Source of the DNA: Cerina litoralis
Lineage (GTDB): Bacteria > Bacteroidota > Bacteroidia > Flavobacteriales > Flavobacteriaceae
DNA length: 64,000 bases
Direction of reading: 5' to 3'
NCBI GenBank assembly: GCA_022008415.1
Contig: JAIRBC010000007.1
Location: 115,102 to 179,101, forward strand
A program made the translations under genes and the position numbers. A model generated the notes under the pieces. That model did no database searches, was not told the origin of the DNA, and worked only from the letters and a program-made list of their open reading frames with translations. Shown here one piece after another: positions 28,264 through 37,228 of this stretch (position 1 is its first letter; the number at the start of each line of letters is the position of its first letter).

Positions 28264-30236
28264 TGTTTTATTTCCAGGCCTTTATGGGTATACAAATAAT
28301 CTGCCACTTGATACCATGAAATTGTGTTTTCGAGAAAGTCGTTATCCATCGGAAGACCTTTAAGATTATTGTCAACAGGGTTCCATTTGTAAAAATTGGA
28401 AGTTTGTTGGTCGCCGAGCACCATTACGTGTTCATCCTTCAATAAACCCAATTTCCTATAGGTCCCAATAAAGGCCCTGCCATCCTCGGGTTTCAATTTT
28501 AAAACATCCATCCCAAAAAAGTTGGAGTCATAATCCCATCCCAACAAGCCAAAAAGTGTAGGAAATATATCGATCTGAGAGCTCATTGTTACAACCTTTT
28601 TGGGCTGTTCGTTACGGAGGTTATAAATCAATGCGGGAATGTGATGGTTCTTAACATCCAGTTCCCCACGGCCTGCACTGTTAGCACAATGGTCGCTCAT
28701 TATAACAAACACAGTATTTTTAAACCAAGGTTTGGTCCGGGCTATCCTAAAGAATTCCCCGATGGCATAGTCGGTGTATTTTACGGCCCCGTCGCGGCCG
28801 CTGCCGGAAGGGATATCTATTTTACCCTCGGGATAGGTATAAGGTTTGTGATTGGAGGTTGTCATGACAAAATCAAAAAAGGGTCTTCCCATCCCATGTG
28901 CCTTATCACTTTCCTTGATTACCTTATTGTAGATGTCGGTATCGCATACTCCCCATGCATTTTCAAAGGTCACTTCATTGTCCTCAATGTTGGTGCGTTT
29001 GGTCTTTATACTTTTATCCAACAGGAAGCCCCTCCCACGGTCGATGATATTAAATCCGTTCCCTCCAAAAAAGGTGTTCATATTATCAAAATAGCCGTCG
29101 CCCCCGTAAAAGAAATTTCGGTCGTACCCCTTCTCCTTAAAAACTTCCCCTATCGTAAACAGCCCAGTATTGTTCTTTCGTTTTACGATACTGCGGCCCG
29201 GGGTGGGGGGAATGGATAGGGTTATCGCTTCCATGCCACGAACGGTGCGTGTGCCCGTAGCGTAAAAGTTGGTAAAAAACACACCTTCGTTGGCCAGGGC
29301 ATCAATGTTGGGCGTAAGGTTCTGGTCATTGCCCATCGAATTTAAAAAACTGCCGCTTAGGCTTTCGATACAGATGAAGATGACGTTCGGTTTTTGTTCC
29401 GTGGTTGCGCTATCCGAATTTTTTATCGTTCGGAGGATTCCGTTGGTCTGGGGATGGACAAAATTGTTACTGCTGCCAGCGAGGGCATTTTTCACTTTTT
29501 TAAACGCTACTTTTTCGGGAATGGTTTTATAAAACTCCGTATAGGAAAGTTCATTGTTGCGGAAGGCGGCAAAAAAGGAATAGATCCCTGCTTTTGAAAT
29601 TTCATTGTTGTAGCGGTTCTCGGACCACTCCGCTTGTTCATTGTTAACGTAAAGCGCAAAGATCACGGAAATTAAAAACCAGGGAATGGCCGCGAATAAC
29701 TTTTGACCCAAGGTGGTAGTATTGTGATAGGTTTCGCGGAAATAGCCTAGCCTGTGAACTAAGAAAATATTTAATGCCACCAATGCCAAAATAGAACTTA
29801 TTAATATAGGTAAGGGGTAGGACTCATTGATGTTCTGTACCACTTCGTAGGTGTATATCAAATAATCTACCGCGATGAAATTGAACCGACGATGAAATTC
29901 GTCCCAAAAGGTGAATTCCGCAAAAAAAGAAAAGTAAATGATCAAAACCCCCAAGAAGAATCCCAAGACAGTAATGACCTTGTCCACTATTGTGCCATAC
30001 CATTTTGTTGGGAACAAAAGCAAATAGAGCAGGTAGGGAAGGGTGAAGAAGGAAACAGTTCCTATGTCGAAAAGCAACCCGGTAAGGAAAGTGTGCAAAA
30101 GGTTAAAAATTCCTTGATCTACCTCTTTAAAATCCCATATATAAAGGCTCAGCCGTACCAAAAAGGAGATCGATAAAAAAATTAGGACAAACGCCTTTAG
30201 CAAGGCAAAACGCTTCGGAAATATTTTCGACCACAT
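28260..30236 (-). CDS. LTA-synthase-like membrane phosphotransferase of the sulfatase fold
   Basis: 658 residues: about five N-terminal membrane helices (to about residue 200), then a periplasmic alkaline-phosphatase/sulfatase-fold domain. Catalytic motifs are NVIFICIESLSGSF near 285 with the metal-binding Glu, TGTRTVRGMEA near 330 with the probable nucleophilic Thr, and FVIMSDHCAN near 540. LtaS-like enzymes move glycerol-phosphate from phosphatidylglycerol and release diacylglycerol, which fits coupling to the lipid kinase. Gram-negative relatives modify surface glycans; the acceptor here is unknown. Confidence 0.87.
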   Translation of the reverse strand: MWSKIFPKRFALLKAFVLIFLSISFLVRLSLYIWDFKEVDQGIFNLLHTFLTGLLFDIGTVSFFTLPYLLYLLLFPTKWYGTIVDKVITVLGFFLGVLIIYFSFFAEFTFWDEFHRRFNFIAVDYLIYTYEVVQNINESYPLPILISSILALVALNIFLVHRLGYFRETYHNTTTLGQKLFAAIPWFLISVIFALYVNNEQAEWSENRYNNEISKAGIYSFFAAFRNNELSYTEFYKTIPEKVAFKKVKNALAGSSNNFVHPQTNGILRTIKNSDSATTEQKPNVIFICIESLSGSFLNSMGNDQNLTPNIDALANEGVFFTNFYATGTRTVRGMEAITLSIPPTPGRSIVKRKNNTGLFTIGEVFKEKGYDRNFFYGGDGYFDNMNTFFGGNGFNIIDRGRGFLLDKSIKTKRTNIEDNEVTFENAWGVCDTDIYNKVIKESDKAHGMGRPFFDFVMTTSNHKPYTYPEGKIDIPSGSGRDGAVKYTDYAIGEFFRIARTKPWFKNTVFVIMSDHCANSAGRGELDVKNHHIPALIYNLRNEQPKKVVTMSSQIDIFPTLFGLLGWDYDSNFFGMDVLKLKPEDGRAFIGTYRKLGLLKDEHVMVLGDQQTSNFYKWNPVDNNLKGLPMDNDFLENTISWYQVADYLYTHKGLEIKH

Positions 30237-30430
30237 TATGGGATTCGATCTTAATTAGGGCTCAAATGTAGACTGTAATTCTAAAGAGATTTTAAAGTTG
30301 GGTTCAAATGTCTAGGTTGGAACAAAATCCGCGGATACCTATACGCCGTTTCAGGCTTAACATAACACTATTTTTAAAAATTGTCGGAACTCGCATCCCG
30401 ATCCTGGTGTCCTGGCAATCCCGCAATCCG

Positions 30431-30883
30431 TTAATCCTTGTCCTTTATATCCATCGACTCTTTTTTTACGACCTTACCGCTGTTGTCGATGGCCACTTCC
30501 ATCATTTGCTCTCCTTTTTCGAGTTCAAACTCGTAAACCGATCCTTCTCTGGTTTCGGATATTTCGGATTCCTCGATCGTATATCCAAAAAATTCCGTGT
30601 CGAGGGCTTTCTTGATATTCGATGGAATATCTTTCTTTTTAACCACGTGCTCGGTCTCTTTCCAAGTGCCATCCTCCAAAAAGTTGGCCGAATATTGCTT
30701 GCCCTTCATCCTAAATTCAGCTTCCCATTCTGTACTGTTTTCCTTGTCCCATTTTACGGATTTTACCGTGGGAAATGTTTGTACAAAAGCATCTTTGACG
30801 GGTTGGGGAACGCTCACGTTTTGCCCATATCCAAAAGAACCGGCCATCAAACCACCAACACATAGAAGTTTTAAATTTTTCAT
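30431..30883 (-). CDS. PepSY-like periplasmic protein
   Basis: 150 residues with a signal peptide (LLCVGGLMAGSFGYGQ) and two tandem PepSY-like (DUF2874) units: FVQTFPTVKSVKWDKENSTEWEAEFRMKGKQY (about 34-65) and ALDTEFFGYTIEESEISETREGSVYEFELEKG (about 92-125). Such proteins often sit beside two-component systems in Bacteroidota and may modulate the sensor. Here it lies just downstream of the histidine kinase gene. A TACTTTTG -7-like element (minus strand, near 30912-30919) lies upstream of its start, so it may also have its own promoter. Confidence 0.85.
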   Translation of the reverse strand: MKNLKLLCVGGLMAGSFGYGQNVSVPQPVKDAFVQTFPTVKSVKWDKENSTEWEAEFRMKGKQYSANFLEDGTWKETEHVVKKKDIPSNIKKALDTEFFGYTIEESEISETREGSVYEFELEKGEQMMEVAIDNSGKVVKKESMDIKDKD

Positions 30884-30952
30884 TGTACTTTATTTTTTTA
30901 TGTTTATCAAACCAAAAGTAAAATGGAAATCTTAAGTTAAGTTCAAGGAAAT

Positions 30953-32218
30953 CTAAAGCGTCCCACGAAAATCCACTTCAAAAATATGTATTGAATCCTT
31001 AAACCGGTATAAAATCCCAAAACCGTACATATCACATATTTTTTTTACGATTGCCAAGCCCAAACCTGTCGATTTTGTGCCCGCAGATTCCCTGTAAAAA
31101 CGGTTAAAGAGTTTTTCGGGATATTTCAACGGGGCGTGGCCATGGTTACTGATAGAAAAGATTCCGTCCTTCATTACAATATGAACGCCGGTCCCATGAG
31201 GGCTGTGCCGTATGGCATTGGAAATTAAATTGGAAAACAGGACATTGGCAAGGTAGGAGTCCATATTTGCGATAATATCGTCCTTTTTTATAAAATCTAT
31301 TTCAATAGTCGATATTTCACGGAAGTCATCTATACTTTTCTCCAAGCAATCTACAAGGTGGATATGTTCTGCGTTAATAAACTGTTGGTTGTCGATCTTG
31401 GTGAGCAGGGTAAGTCTTTTATTGAGCTGTGCAAGCCTTTGGATGTCCTTTTGAAGGGAGGTCAAATCTTCATATTGGCCTTGGTCCAGTTTTTCGTCAT
31501 TTATCAAATTCTCTATCTTGGCCTGGATAATGGCCAAGGGGGTCTGGATTTCGTGGGAAACATCCTCAGTAAACTGTTTTAGGTTTTCGTAATCTGCCCG
31601 TACCTTGTCCGTCCACAGTCTGATCTGTTCACTGAGTTCGGAAAACTCAAGGATGTTGCTTTCTTTTAACTCCAACGGGGTTTTTGAAGTTACCTGAAAG
31701 CCCTTCATCTGATTCAGATTATGAAAAAATGGCATCCAAAGCCTTTCGTTTGCCCTTGAATTAAAATAATATAAGAACAGAAAGGCCAATAGAAGTATAA
31801 TGACATAGGAAAGTACGATGGCCATTAAAATATCCTCGGTTTCAACGATCAGGCTCCGAACGGTAATTTTGTATATCTGGCCGTTGATATCCCTGTAAGT
31901 GGAAAGTTCCCGGAACAATTCCATTTCATCTTGTGAGGGATCGTAAATTACGGTGTCCTTTAAGATTTCGAACCCATTGGAAGGTTCGCGCACTATTTCC
32001 ATTACGGGTGGCAAAGAGAACAGTTCCCTGCCGGAAGCCAAAGCATCTTCTATCCTAGCTTCCGTAGAATACAGTTCTTCTTCGGCCTCTCCTTGCAATA
32101 TTTTTTTAGTGTAAAAATAAAGGGCTACCGTTCCTGCCAGCATCAAAACGGTACTGATCCACAGGAAAGTTTTGGACGCTTTTCTCAGAAGTCCTATTTT
32201 ATTTTTTAGTTCTGACAT
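30953..32218 (-). CDS. Sensor histidine kinase
   Basis: 421-residue inner-membrane kinase with two membrane helices (about residues 15-32 and 132-150) around a short periplasmic sensor. The catalytic core is complete: H-box FTEDVSHEIQTPLAIIQ near 225, N-box NLISNAIRHSPHGTG near 335 and G-box STGLGLAIVKKICDMYGFG near 388. Its partner is the OmpR-type regulator encoded 209 bases upstream, an unusually long gap for such a pair. The efflux pump genes before the regulator are the probable target; the signal may be a metal or toxic compound. Confidence 0.92.
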   Translation of the reverse strand: MSELKNKIGLLRKASKTFLWISTVLMLAGTVALYFYTKKILQGEAEEELYSTEARIEDALASGRELFSLPPVMEIVREPSNGFEILKDTVIYDPSQDEMELFRELSTYRDINGQIYKITVRSLIVETEDILMAIVLSYVIILLLAFLFLYYFNSRANERLWMPFFHNLNQMKGFQVTSKTPLELKESNILEFSELSEQIRLWTDKVRADYENLKQFTEDVSHEIQTPLAIIQAKIENLINDEKLDQGQYEDLTSLQKDIQRLAQLNKRLTLLTKIDNQQFINAEHIHLVDCLEKSIDDFREISTIEIDFIKKDDIIANMDSYLANVLFSNLISNAIRHSPHGTGVHIVMKDGIFSISNHGHAPLKYPEKLFNRFYRESAGTKSTGLGLAIVKKICDMYGFGILYRFKDSIHIFEVDFRGTL

Positions 32219-32427
32219 TATTTTTGTGGAAGGTTTTTATCAATTTTTATCAAAAAGAACACTATGCCGATTTTATTGGCATTACATCGATCATATTGCG
32301 CCATACGCCAATTGCAGAGCGTAAGGCTTTCAGTGAAAAGCGCAAAGCGATCGTGGATGGGGAGTAATTTGTCCAGAAAACCTGATCGCCACTATATTCG
32401 TGGTTGTACCTATTTTTCTTCTAGACA

Positions 32428-33105
32428 TTACTGTTCCTCCATAAATTTATAACCACTGCCGTAGGCGGTCTTGATATATTTTGCTCCCTCGTTGGTCAAT
32501 TTTTTCCTCAAATTGTTGATGTGCACATAGATGAAATCAAAATTATCCAGCAGGTCACTGTGGTCTCCCCAAAGATGTTCGGCAATTATTTCTTTGGAAA
32601 GCACCTTGTCCTTGTTGGTCATAAAGAACAAGAGCAGGTCAAATTCCTTGCGGGTCAATGAAATCATTTTATTGTTGATATAAACTGTCCGAGAACGGGT
32701 GTCCATTTTTATTTCGTTAAATATAATGGTTTCTTCCCCCCCAAATTTGCCACGCCTCAATACGGCCTTGATACGGCTGTTGAGTTCGGCCAAATGAAAT
32801 GGCTTGGTGATATAGTCGTCCGCACCCAAATCCAGACCTTCCAGTTTGTCGTCTAGGGAATTGTTTGCAGATATGATGATAACCCCGGTTTTCTTGTTTT
32901 CTGCTTTCAATTTTTTTAATACATCCAGACCACTGCCGGATATTAAATTGATGTCTAGAACTATCACATCGTAATCGTAAAGGTCCACTTTGTACGCGGC
33001 TTCGGTGTAATCGGAAGCAACTTCACATACATTGCCATCCCTTTCCAAATAAGTGGCGATGGATTGTTGTAAGGCAGTTTCGTCCTCGGCTATTAGATAT
33101 TTCAT
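32428..33105 (-). CDS. OmpR-family response regulator
   Basis: 225 residues. The receiver has the acidic pair at residues 5-10 (AEDE), the phospho-acceptor in VIVLDINLISG near 51 and the Lys in DYITKPFH near 102. The C-terminal winged helix shows LTRKEFDLLLFFMTNKDKVLSKEIIAEHLWG and DFIYVHINNLRKKL. It starts 47 bases after the stop of the RND permease gene on the same strand, so it is probably transcribed with the pump and controls it. Confidence 0.93.
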   Translation of the reverse strand: MKYLIAEDETALQQSIATYLERDGNVCEVASDYTEAAYKVDLYDYDVIVLDINLISGSGLDVLKKLKAENKKTGVIIISANNSLDDKLEGLDLGADDYITKPFHLAELNSRIKAVLRRGKFGGEETIIFNEIKMDTRSRTVYINNKMISLTRKEFDLLLFFMTNKDKVLSKEIIAEHLWGDHSDLLDNFDFIYVHINNLRKKLTNEGAKYIKTAYGSGYKFMEEQ

Positions 33106-33152
33106 ACGTCTAAATTTATTATATTCTAACTGACTCCTTTGCAGAAAGCCGA

Positions 33153-36149
33153 CTATTCCCTGATTAATTTTAGTACGGTTGGTAAAACCACCAATAATAG
33201 TGGCAAGGCGAAGCTCAATCCACCGATAACCGCTATAGCCAGGGGTTGGTGCAATTGGGCTCCCGCACCTATACCCAATGCCAAAGGTATCAACGCCATG
33301 ATGGCGGCGAATGCGGTCATCAGCTTAGGTCGTAACCGGGCGGCTATGGCGTATTCAATTTTCTTCCCGTGGCTAAGGGATCCGTCCGCCTCCTGATACT
33401 GTCGGAAGGTGAAAATGGCATTTTCCCCAATAATCCCCACGATCATAATAATCCCGGTATAACTACCCACGTTCAATGCCGTCCCGGTGAGCCAAAGTCC
33501 TAAAAGGCATCCCGCAACACCCAAAATAGCAATAAAAATAATAGCCAGAGCAATTTTGACCCTTCGGAACAAAAACAGGATTACAATAAATACCAATAGG
33601 ATTGCGGAAACCAAAATGAGCATCAACTCCTTAAAGGCTTGTTGCTGTTCCTGGTAGGCTCCGGCATATTCGAGGTGGTAGTTGGGAGGAAGGCTAATCT
33701 TTTGGGACAAACGATCTTTAATATCGATCAGGGTACTGCCCAGATCCCGATTGTTAAGCCTTGCCGTGATTACCCCCATAGATTTTTGGTTTTCGCGTTC
33801 CACCTCTGCAACCCCTTTTTCCAAAATGACCTTGGAAACCATGTCCATCGGTATACTAGATCCACTGGGCAATAGGATTTGGGAGTTCTTGATATCTTTT
33901 ACGGTTGTTTTGTAGGCATTGGGGTAAATCATCCTGATATCGATGGTCTGGATTCCGTCGATCATATTACTTATCACGGTTCCTTCAATTTGGGTTTGTA
34001 GTTGAAGCTGAAAATCGGCCACCGTCAATCCCATCTGTGCCAACACGGGAACGTTGGGTTCCAAATGTATTTCCGGGCCCGCAATAACGATTCCGTCAAA
34101 GACATCGGCCGTGCCCTTTACCTTTTCGACCTCAGCGGCAATTTCTCTTGAAAGTTTTTGTAGAATATTCCTATCGTCACCAAAAACCTTGACCTCAATA
34201 GGCTGTACCGAGCTCATCAGGTCTCCCAACATATCACCTATGACCTGTCCAAAATCTGTGGTGAGCTGGGGTACTGCATTTTCTATTTTGATGCGAATCT
34301 CGTCCGAGATTTCATCGGTGGTCTTACTCCGTTTATTCCTTAGCTTTATCAGATAATCCCCTCGGTTCGGTTCGGTGATAAAGAAACCCATCTGGGTACC
34401 CACGCGAGAGGAAAAAGCCTCTACTTCGGGCTGTTCGAGAAGGATATTGTTCACTATGGCAAGCATCCGGCCTGTTTCCTCCAGCGTTGTCCCTGGCGGA
34501 CTATTGAAATCCAAAACTATGCTGCCCTCGTCCATTTCCGGTAAAAATCCGGAAGGTAATCTAGAAGGCAATAAGAGCATTATCACAATACAAAGTATGG
34601 CAAAAGCCGACCCAATGAAAGGTTTGCCCAAGACAAAGTGTATCCAATTAGTGTTCGATCTCCGCTTTGCCTTCGGAGCCTTGTTTCTGGAAAATACGAT
34701 GGAAAGAACGGGCACAATAAACCAGGTGACAATAAAAGAACAGGCCAAGGCGATGATCATACTAAAGGCCATCACCTTAAAATACGCACCCGCGACCCCT
34801 GTCATTAAGATAAAGGGCACAAAAATGACTATAGTACTGAGGGATGATCCCAGCATTGCCGGCAAGAGATGCTCAATGCCCTCACGGGCGCACCAGGTAA
34901 TGGATTCCTCTGGTTGTTCTTCCCTAATTTTATGGATCTGTTCTAGAATAATTACTACGTCGTCGATCATTAGGCCGATGGCCGCAGCAATGGCACCCAG
35001 GGTCATGATATTGAATGTATAACCGACCGCATCCAACACAATTAGGGTCAACGACAGAGAAATGGGGATAGTGAACAGGACGACCATACTCGCCGAAAAA
35101 GATCGGAGGAACAAAATAACGATCACCAAGGCAAGGGCCAAACCTATCCACAACACATCCTTTATACTGCGAATACTGCTATTGACAAAATTGGCCTGTT
35201 TGTAATAAGGCACCAATGTTACCCCTTTTGGGAGGAGTGCGGATAGCTCGGTCACCTTTTTTTCGATGTTGCTATTTACCTCGATCAAGTTGGCATCGGG
35301 CTGTTTCACTACGGCGATCAAGGGCACGTCCTTTCCGTTGGCGTTTATTCTAACGTACTGCTTGGCTCGGGTTACAATTATATCTGCGACGTCCTGTAGA
35401 CGTATTAGACGCGATCGGGAGTTTACAATGACCAGGTTTTGGAGGTCCTGGAGATTGTCAACCGCATTGTCCGTCAAGGTGAGGTACATCCTGTTATAGT
35501 CCGATGTATAGCCATTGGATTGCAAAATATTGGAATTGACCACGGCATTGCGGATAGTGGGAAGCGATATCCCCAAAGATTTCAGTACTTGCGGTTTTAA
35601 AACGATCTGGTATTCCTTATCCTTACCCCCGATTACCCCAATGTCTGACACTCCTGGGGTAGCGGCGAGATATGGTTTTACTTGATATTTGGCTATTTTT
35701 TTGAGCTCCACCTGTGAGAGGTTGCCCTCCAACGAGTAGCCCATGACAGGCAGAATCGACGGATTCATTTTTTCTACCGAGAAAGTGGTGCCCGGTAAAA
35801 TATTGCCCTTTTCCTGATTGATAAAGGACTCTATCTGGGACTTTGCGGTGTTGATGTCCATGTTCCAGTCAAGAAAAACAGAAATTTCACAGCTACCCCT
35901 CGAAGTTGTGCTCCGAATGTATTGTAGGCCTTCAGTTCTGCGGATGATGTTCTCCAACGGTACGGTTACCGTGGTCATCATCTTGTCTACAGGTTGTTGG
36001 CCGGCATCCGCGATTACTTTGATTTTTGGAAAAGTGATATCGGGGAAAAGTCCGGTTTTTAGATTCCGGTAGGTAAATGCTCCTCCCGCCAACAACAAAA
36101 TGGCGATGGCCAACAAAGGATACTTGTATTTAGAATGTAAGTCTGCCAA
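33153..36149 (-). CDS. RND-family efflux permease
   Basis: Inner-membrane proton-driven pump of 998 residues in the AcrB/CzcA superfamily. Two large periplasmic loops alternate with twelve helices. GLFPDITFPKIKV opens the porter domain, and the proton-relay helix 4 reads AAIGLMIDDVVIILEQIHK with paired Asp. The last helices are typical (GIIMIVGIIGENAIFTFRQ). Start is TTG 36149; no ATG lies in frame upstream and the N-terminus is short by about ten residues compared with many relatives. Whether it pumps metals or organic compounds is not clear. Confidence 0.9.
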   Translation of the reverse strand: MADLHSKYKYPLLAIAILLLAGGAFTYRNLKTGLFPDITFPKIKVIADAGQQPVDKMMTTVTVPLENIIRRTEGLQYIRSTTSRGSCEISVFLDWNMDINTAKSQIESFINQEKGNILPGTTFSVEKMNPSILPVMGYSLEGNLSQVELKKIAKYQVKPYLAATPGVSDIGVIGGKDKEYQIVLKPQVLKSLGISLPTIRNAVVNSNILQSNGYTSDYNRMYLTLTDNAVDNLQDLQNLVIVNSRSRLIRLQDVADIIVTRAKQYVRINANGKDVPLIAVVKQPDANLIEVNSNIEKKVTELSALLPKGVTLVPYYKQANFVNSSIRSIKDVLWIGLALALVIVILFLRSFSASMVVLFTIPISLSLTLIVLDAVGYTFNIMTLGAIAAAIGLMIDDVVIILEQIHKIREEQPEESITWCAREGIEHLLPAMLGSSLSTIVIFVPFILMTGVAGAYFKVMAFSMIIALACSFIVTWFIVPVLSIVFSRNKAPKAKRRSNTNWIHFVLGKPFIGSAFAILCIVIMLLLPSRLPSGFLPEMDEGSIVLDFNSPPGTTLEETGRMLAIVNNILLEQPEVEAFSSRVGTQMGFFITEPNRGDYLIKLRNKRSKTTDEISDEIRIKIENAVPQLTTDFGQVIGDMLGDLMSSVQPIEVKVFGDDRNILQKLSREIAAEVEKVKGTADVFDGIVIAGPEIHLEPNVPVLAQMGLTVADFQLQLQTQIEGTVISNMIDGIQTIDIRMIYPNAYKTTVKDIKNSQILLPSGSSIPMDMVSKVILEKGVAEVERENQKSMGVITARLNNRDLGSTLIDIKDRLSQKISLPPNYHLEYAGAYQEQQQAFKELMLILVSAILLVFIVILFLFRRVKIALAIIFIAILGVAGCLLGLWLTGTALNVGSYTGIIMIVGIIGENAIFTFRQYQEADGSLSHGKKIEYAIAARLRPKLMTAFAAIMALIPLALGIGAGAQLHQPLAIAVIGGLSFALPLLLVVLPTVLKLIRE

Positions 36150-36206
36150 AAGACACGATTTATATTAGTGTAATGATTATCAAATCGGAAAAAAGAGCAT
36201 AGAGAA

Positions 36207-36291
36207 AAGAAAAAGGACCAGCATTTAGATAAGTTCAATATGGTTATTTGAGTCTTTAGTCTCTGTTCTATATTCTCTGTTCCTTTTTCTT
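36207..36291. repeat. Imperfect inverted repeat between permease and adaptor genes
   Basis: AAGAAAAAGGA (36207-36217) is repeated inverted at 36281-36291 (TCCTTTTTCTT) within the 156-base gap that separates the permease from the adaptor gene. It could lower read-through or shape the mRNA; the arms are simple purine/pyrimidine runs, so chance is possible. Confidence 0.3.
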
Positions 36292-36305
36292 CCCATTTGG
36301 CAATT

Positions 36306-37226
36306 TCAGGGTAATTGAACCCTTACCAACGTGGAATCCTGCATCTGATAGCTTCCTTGGGTGACCACCCTATCTTGGAGCTTCACATTTGGGGAGGAAA
36401 TCTGAATTAGGGAATCGTTCCGCAACAATGGGGTTACTTTTTCCTTTATTGCCAAGGTATCGTTCACCACCTTCATCACCCAAAATTCGGTGAGAAGTTC
36501 GTTTGTTTGTAGGGCCTCATGGGGAACTGTCAAAGCTTTTGGGGATTCTTTGACCGTGGTCTTCACTTGGACGTTTAGGTTTTCGGGAAGCCGCCTGTTT
36601 GGCATTTCAATCAAAAATGCCTGCGATTGGGACAGGGGGTCAATCCGGGGCAAGGTGTTGCTTATTTTGGCGGTGACCGATGATTTGTCGGGGAGGAATA
36701 TGGTACAGGAAGTACCTACGTGAATGGATTTCGTATCCTCAAAAGGCACGTTCACCTGTACCACCAAAGATTGTGGCTGTACGATGGTAGCTACCACATC
36801 CCCTTCGGTAACATAATCGTTTCTGTAAAAATTCAACACCGTTATCACCCCTGTTGAATTGGCATAGATTTTAAGCGGATTGGCAAATGCCGCCAAGGAA
36901 CTATCTATTTTAACGGCTTCCGCCATCGCATCCTGCTCTTTGGTCCGTACGGTGGCAAAGGTTTCATGTTTCTTTATCACAGCCCCAATTTTAAATGGCA
37001 TCCAAGAAATATACCCGGTGACACTAGACCGGATGTTTTCCTTTTTTAGGTATTGGGTCGTCCCGTTAAAGGTGTGGTATTCCCGAATCGTGTTTTGGGC
37101 CACGCGAGCTGTTTTTACAGGGATGGCCACTTTTTTTTCTATTTTGGTGCCCGTTTTGTCCTTGCAGGAAAGAGCCGATAAAATTAAGGTGAATAGCCAT
37201 AAGCCTAGTATGTGTTTTACTTTCAT
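36306..37226 (-). CDS. RND efflux periplasmic adaptor lipoprotein
   Basis: Membrane-fusion protein of 306 residues. The signal ends in ILSALSC, so it is lipid-anchored. The order of parts fits the family: beta-barrel strand (VKTARVAQNTIREYHTFNGTTQYL), lipoyl half (NIRSSVTGYISWMPFKIGAVIKKHE), a very short helical hairpin, second lipoyl half (GVITVLNFYRNDYVTEGDVVATI), then the C-terminal barrel. The hairpin is much shorter than in AcrA. ATG 37226 starts two bases after the TolC stop; GTG 37232 is an alternative that overlaps it. Confidence 0.88.
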   Translation of the reverse strand: MKVKHILGLWLFTLILSALSCKDKTGTKIEKKVAIPVKTARVAQNTIREYHTFNGTTQYLKKENIRSSVTGYISWMPFKIGAVIKKHETFATVRTKEQDAMAEAVKIDSSLAAFANPLKIYANSTGVITVLNFYRNDYVTEGDVVATIVQPQSLVVQVNVPFEDTKSIHVGTSCTIFLPDKSSVTAKISNTLPRIDPLSQSQAFLIEMPNRRLPENLNVQVKTTVKESPKALTVPHEALQTNELLTEFWVMKVVNDTLAIKEKVTPLLRNDSLIQISSPNVKLQDRVVTQGSYQMQDSTLVRVQLP

Positions 37227-37228
37227 GG

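Noticed and set aside
36207..36291. Inverted repeat considered as a rho-independent terminator
   Set aside because: Loop of more than 60 bases and simple-sequence arms; listed only as a weak repeat.
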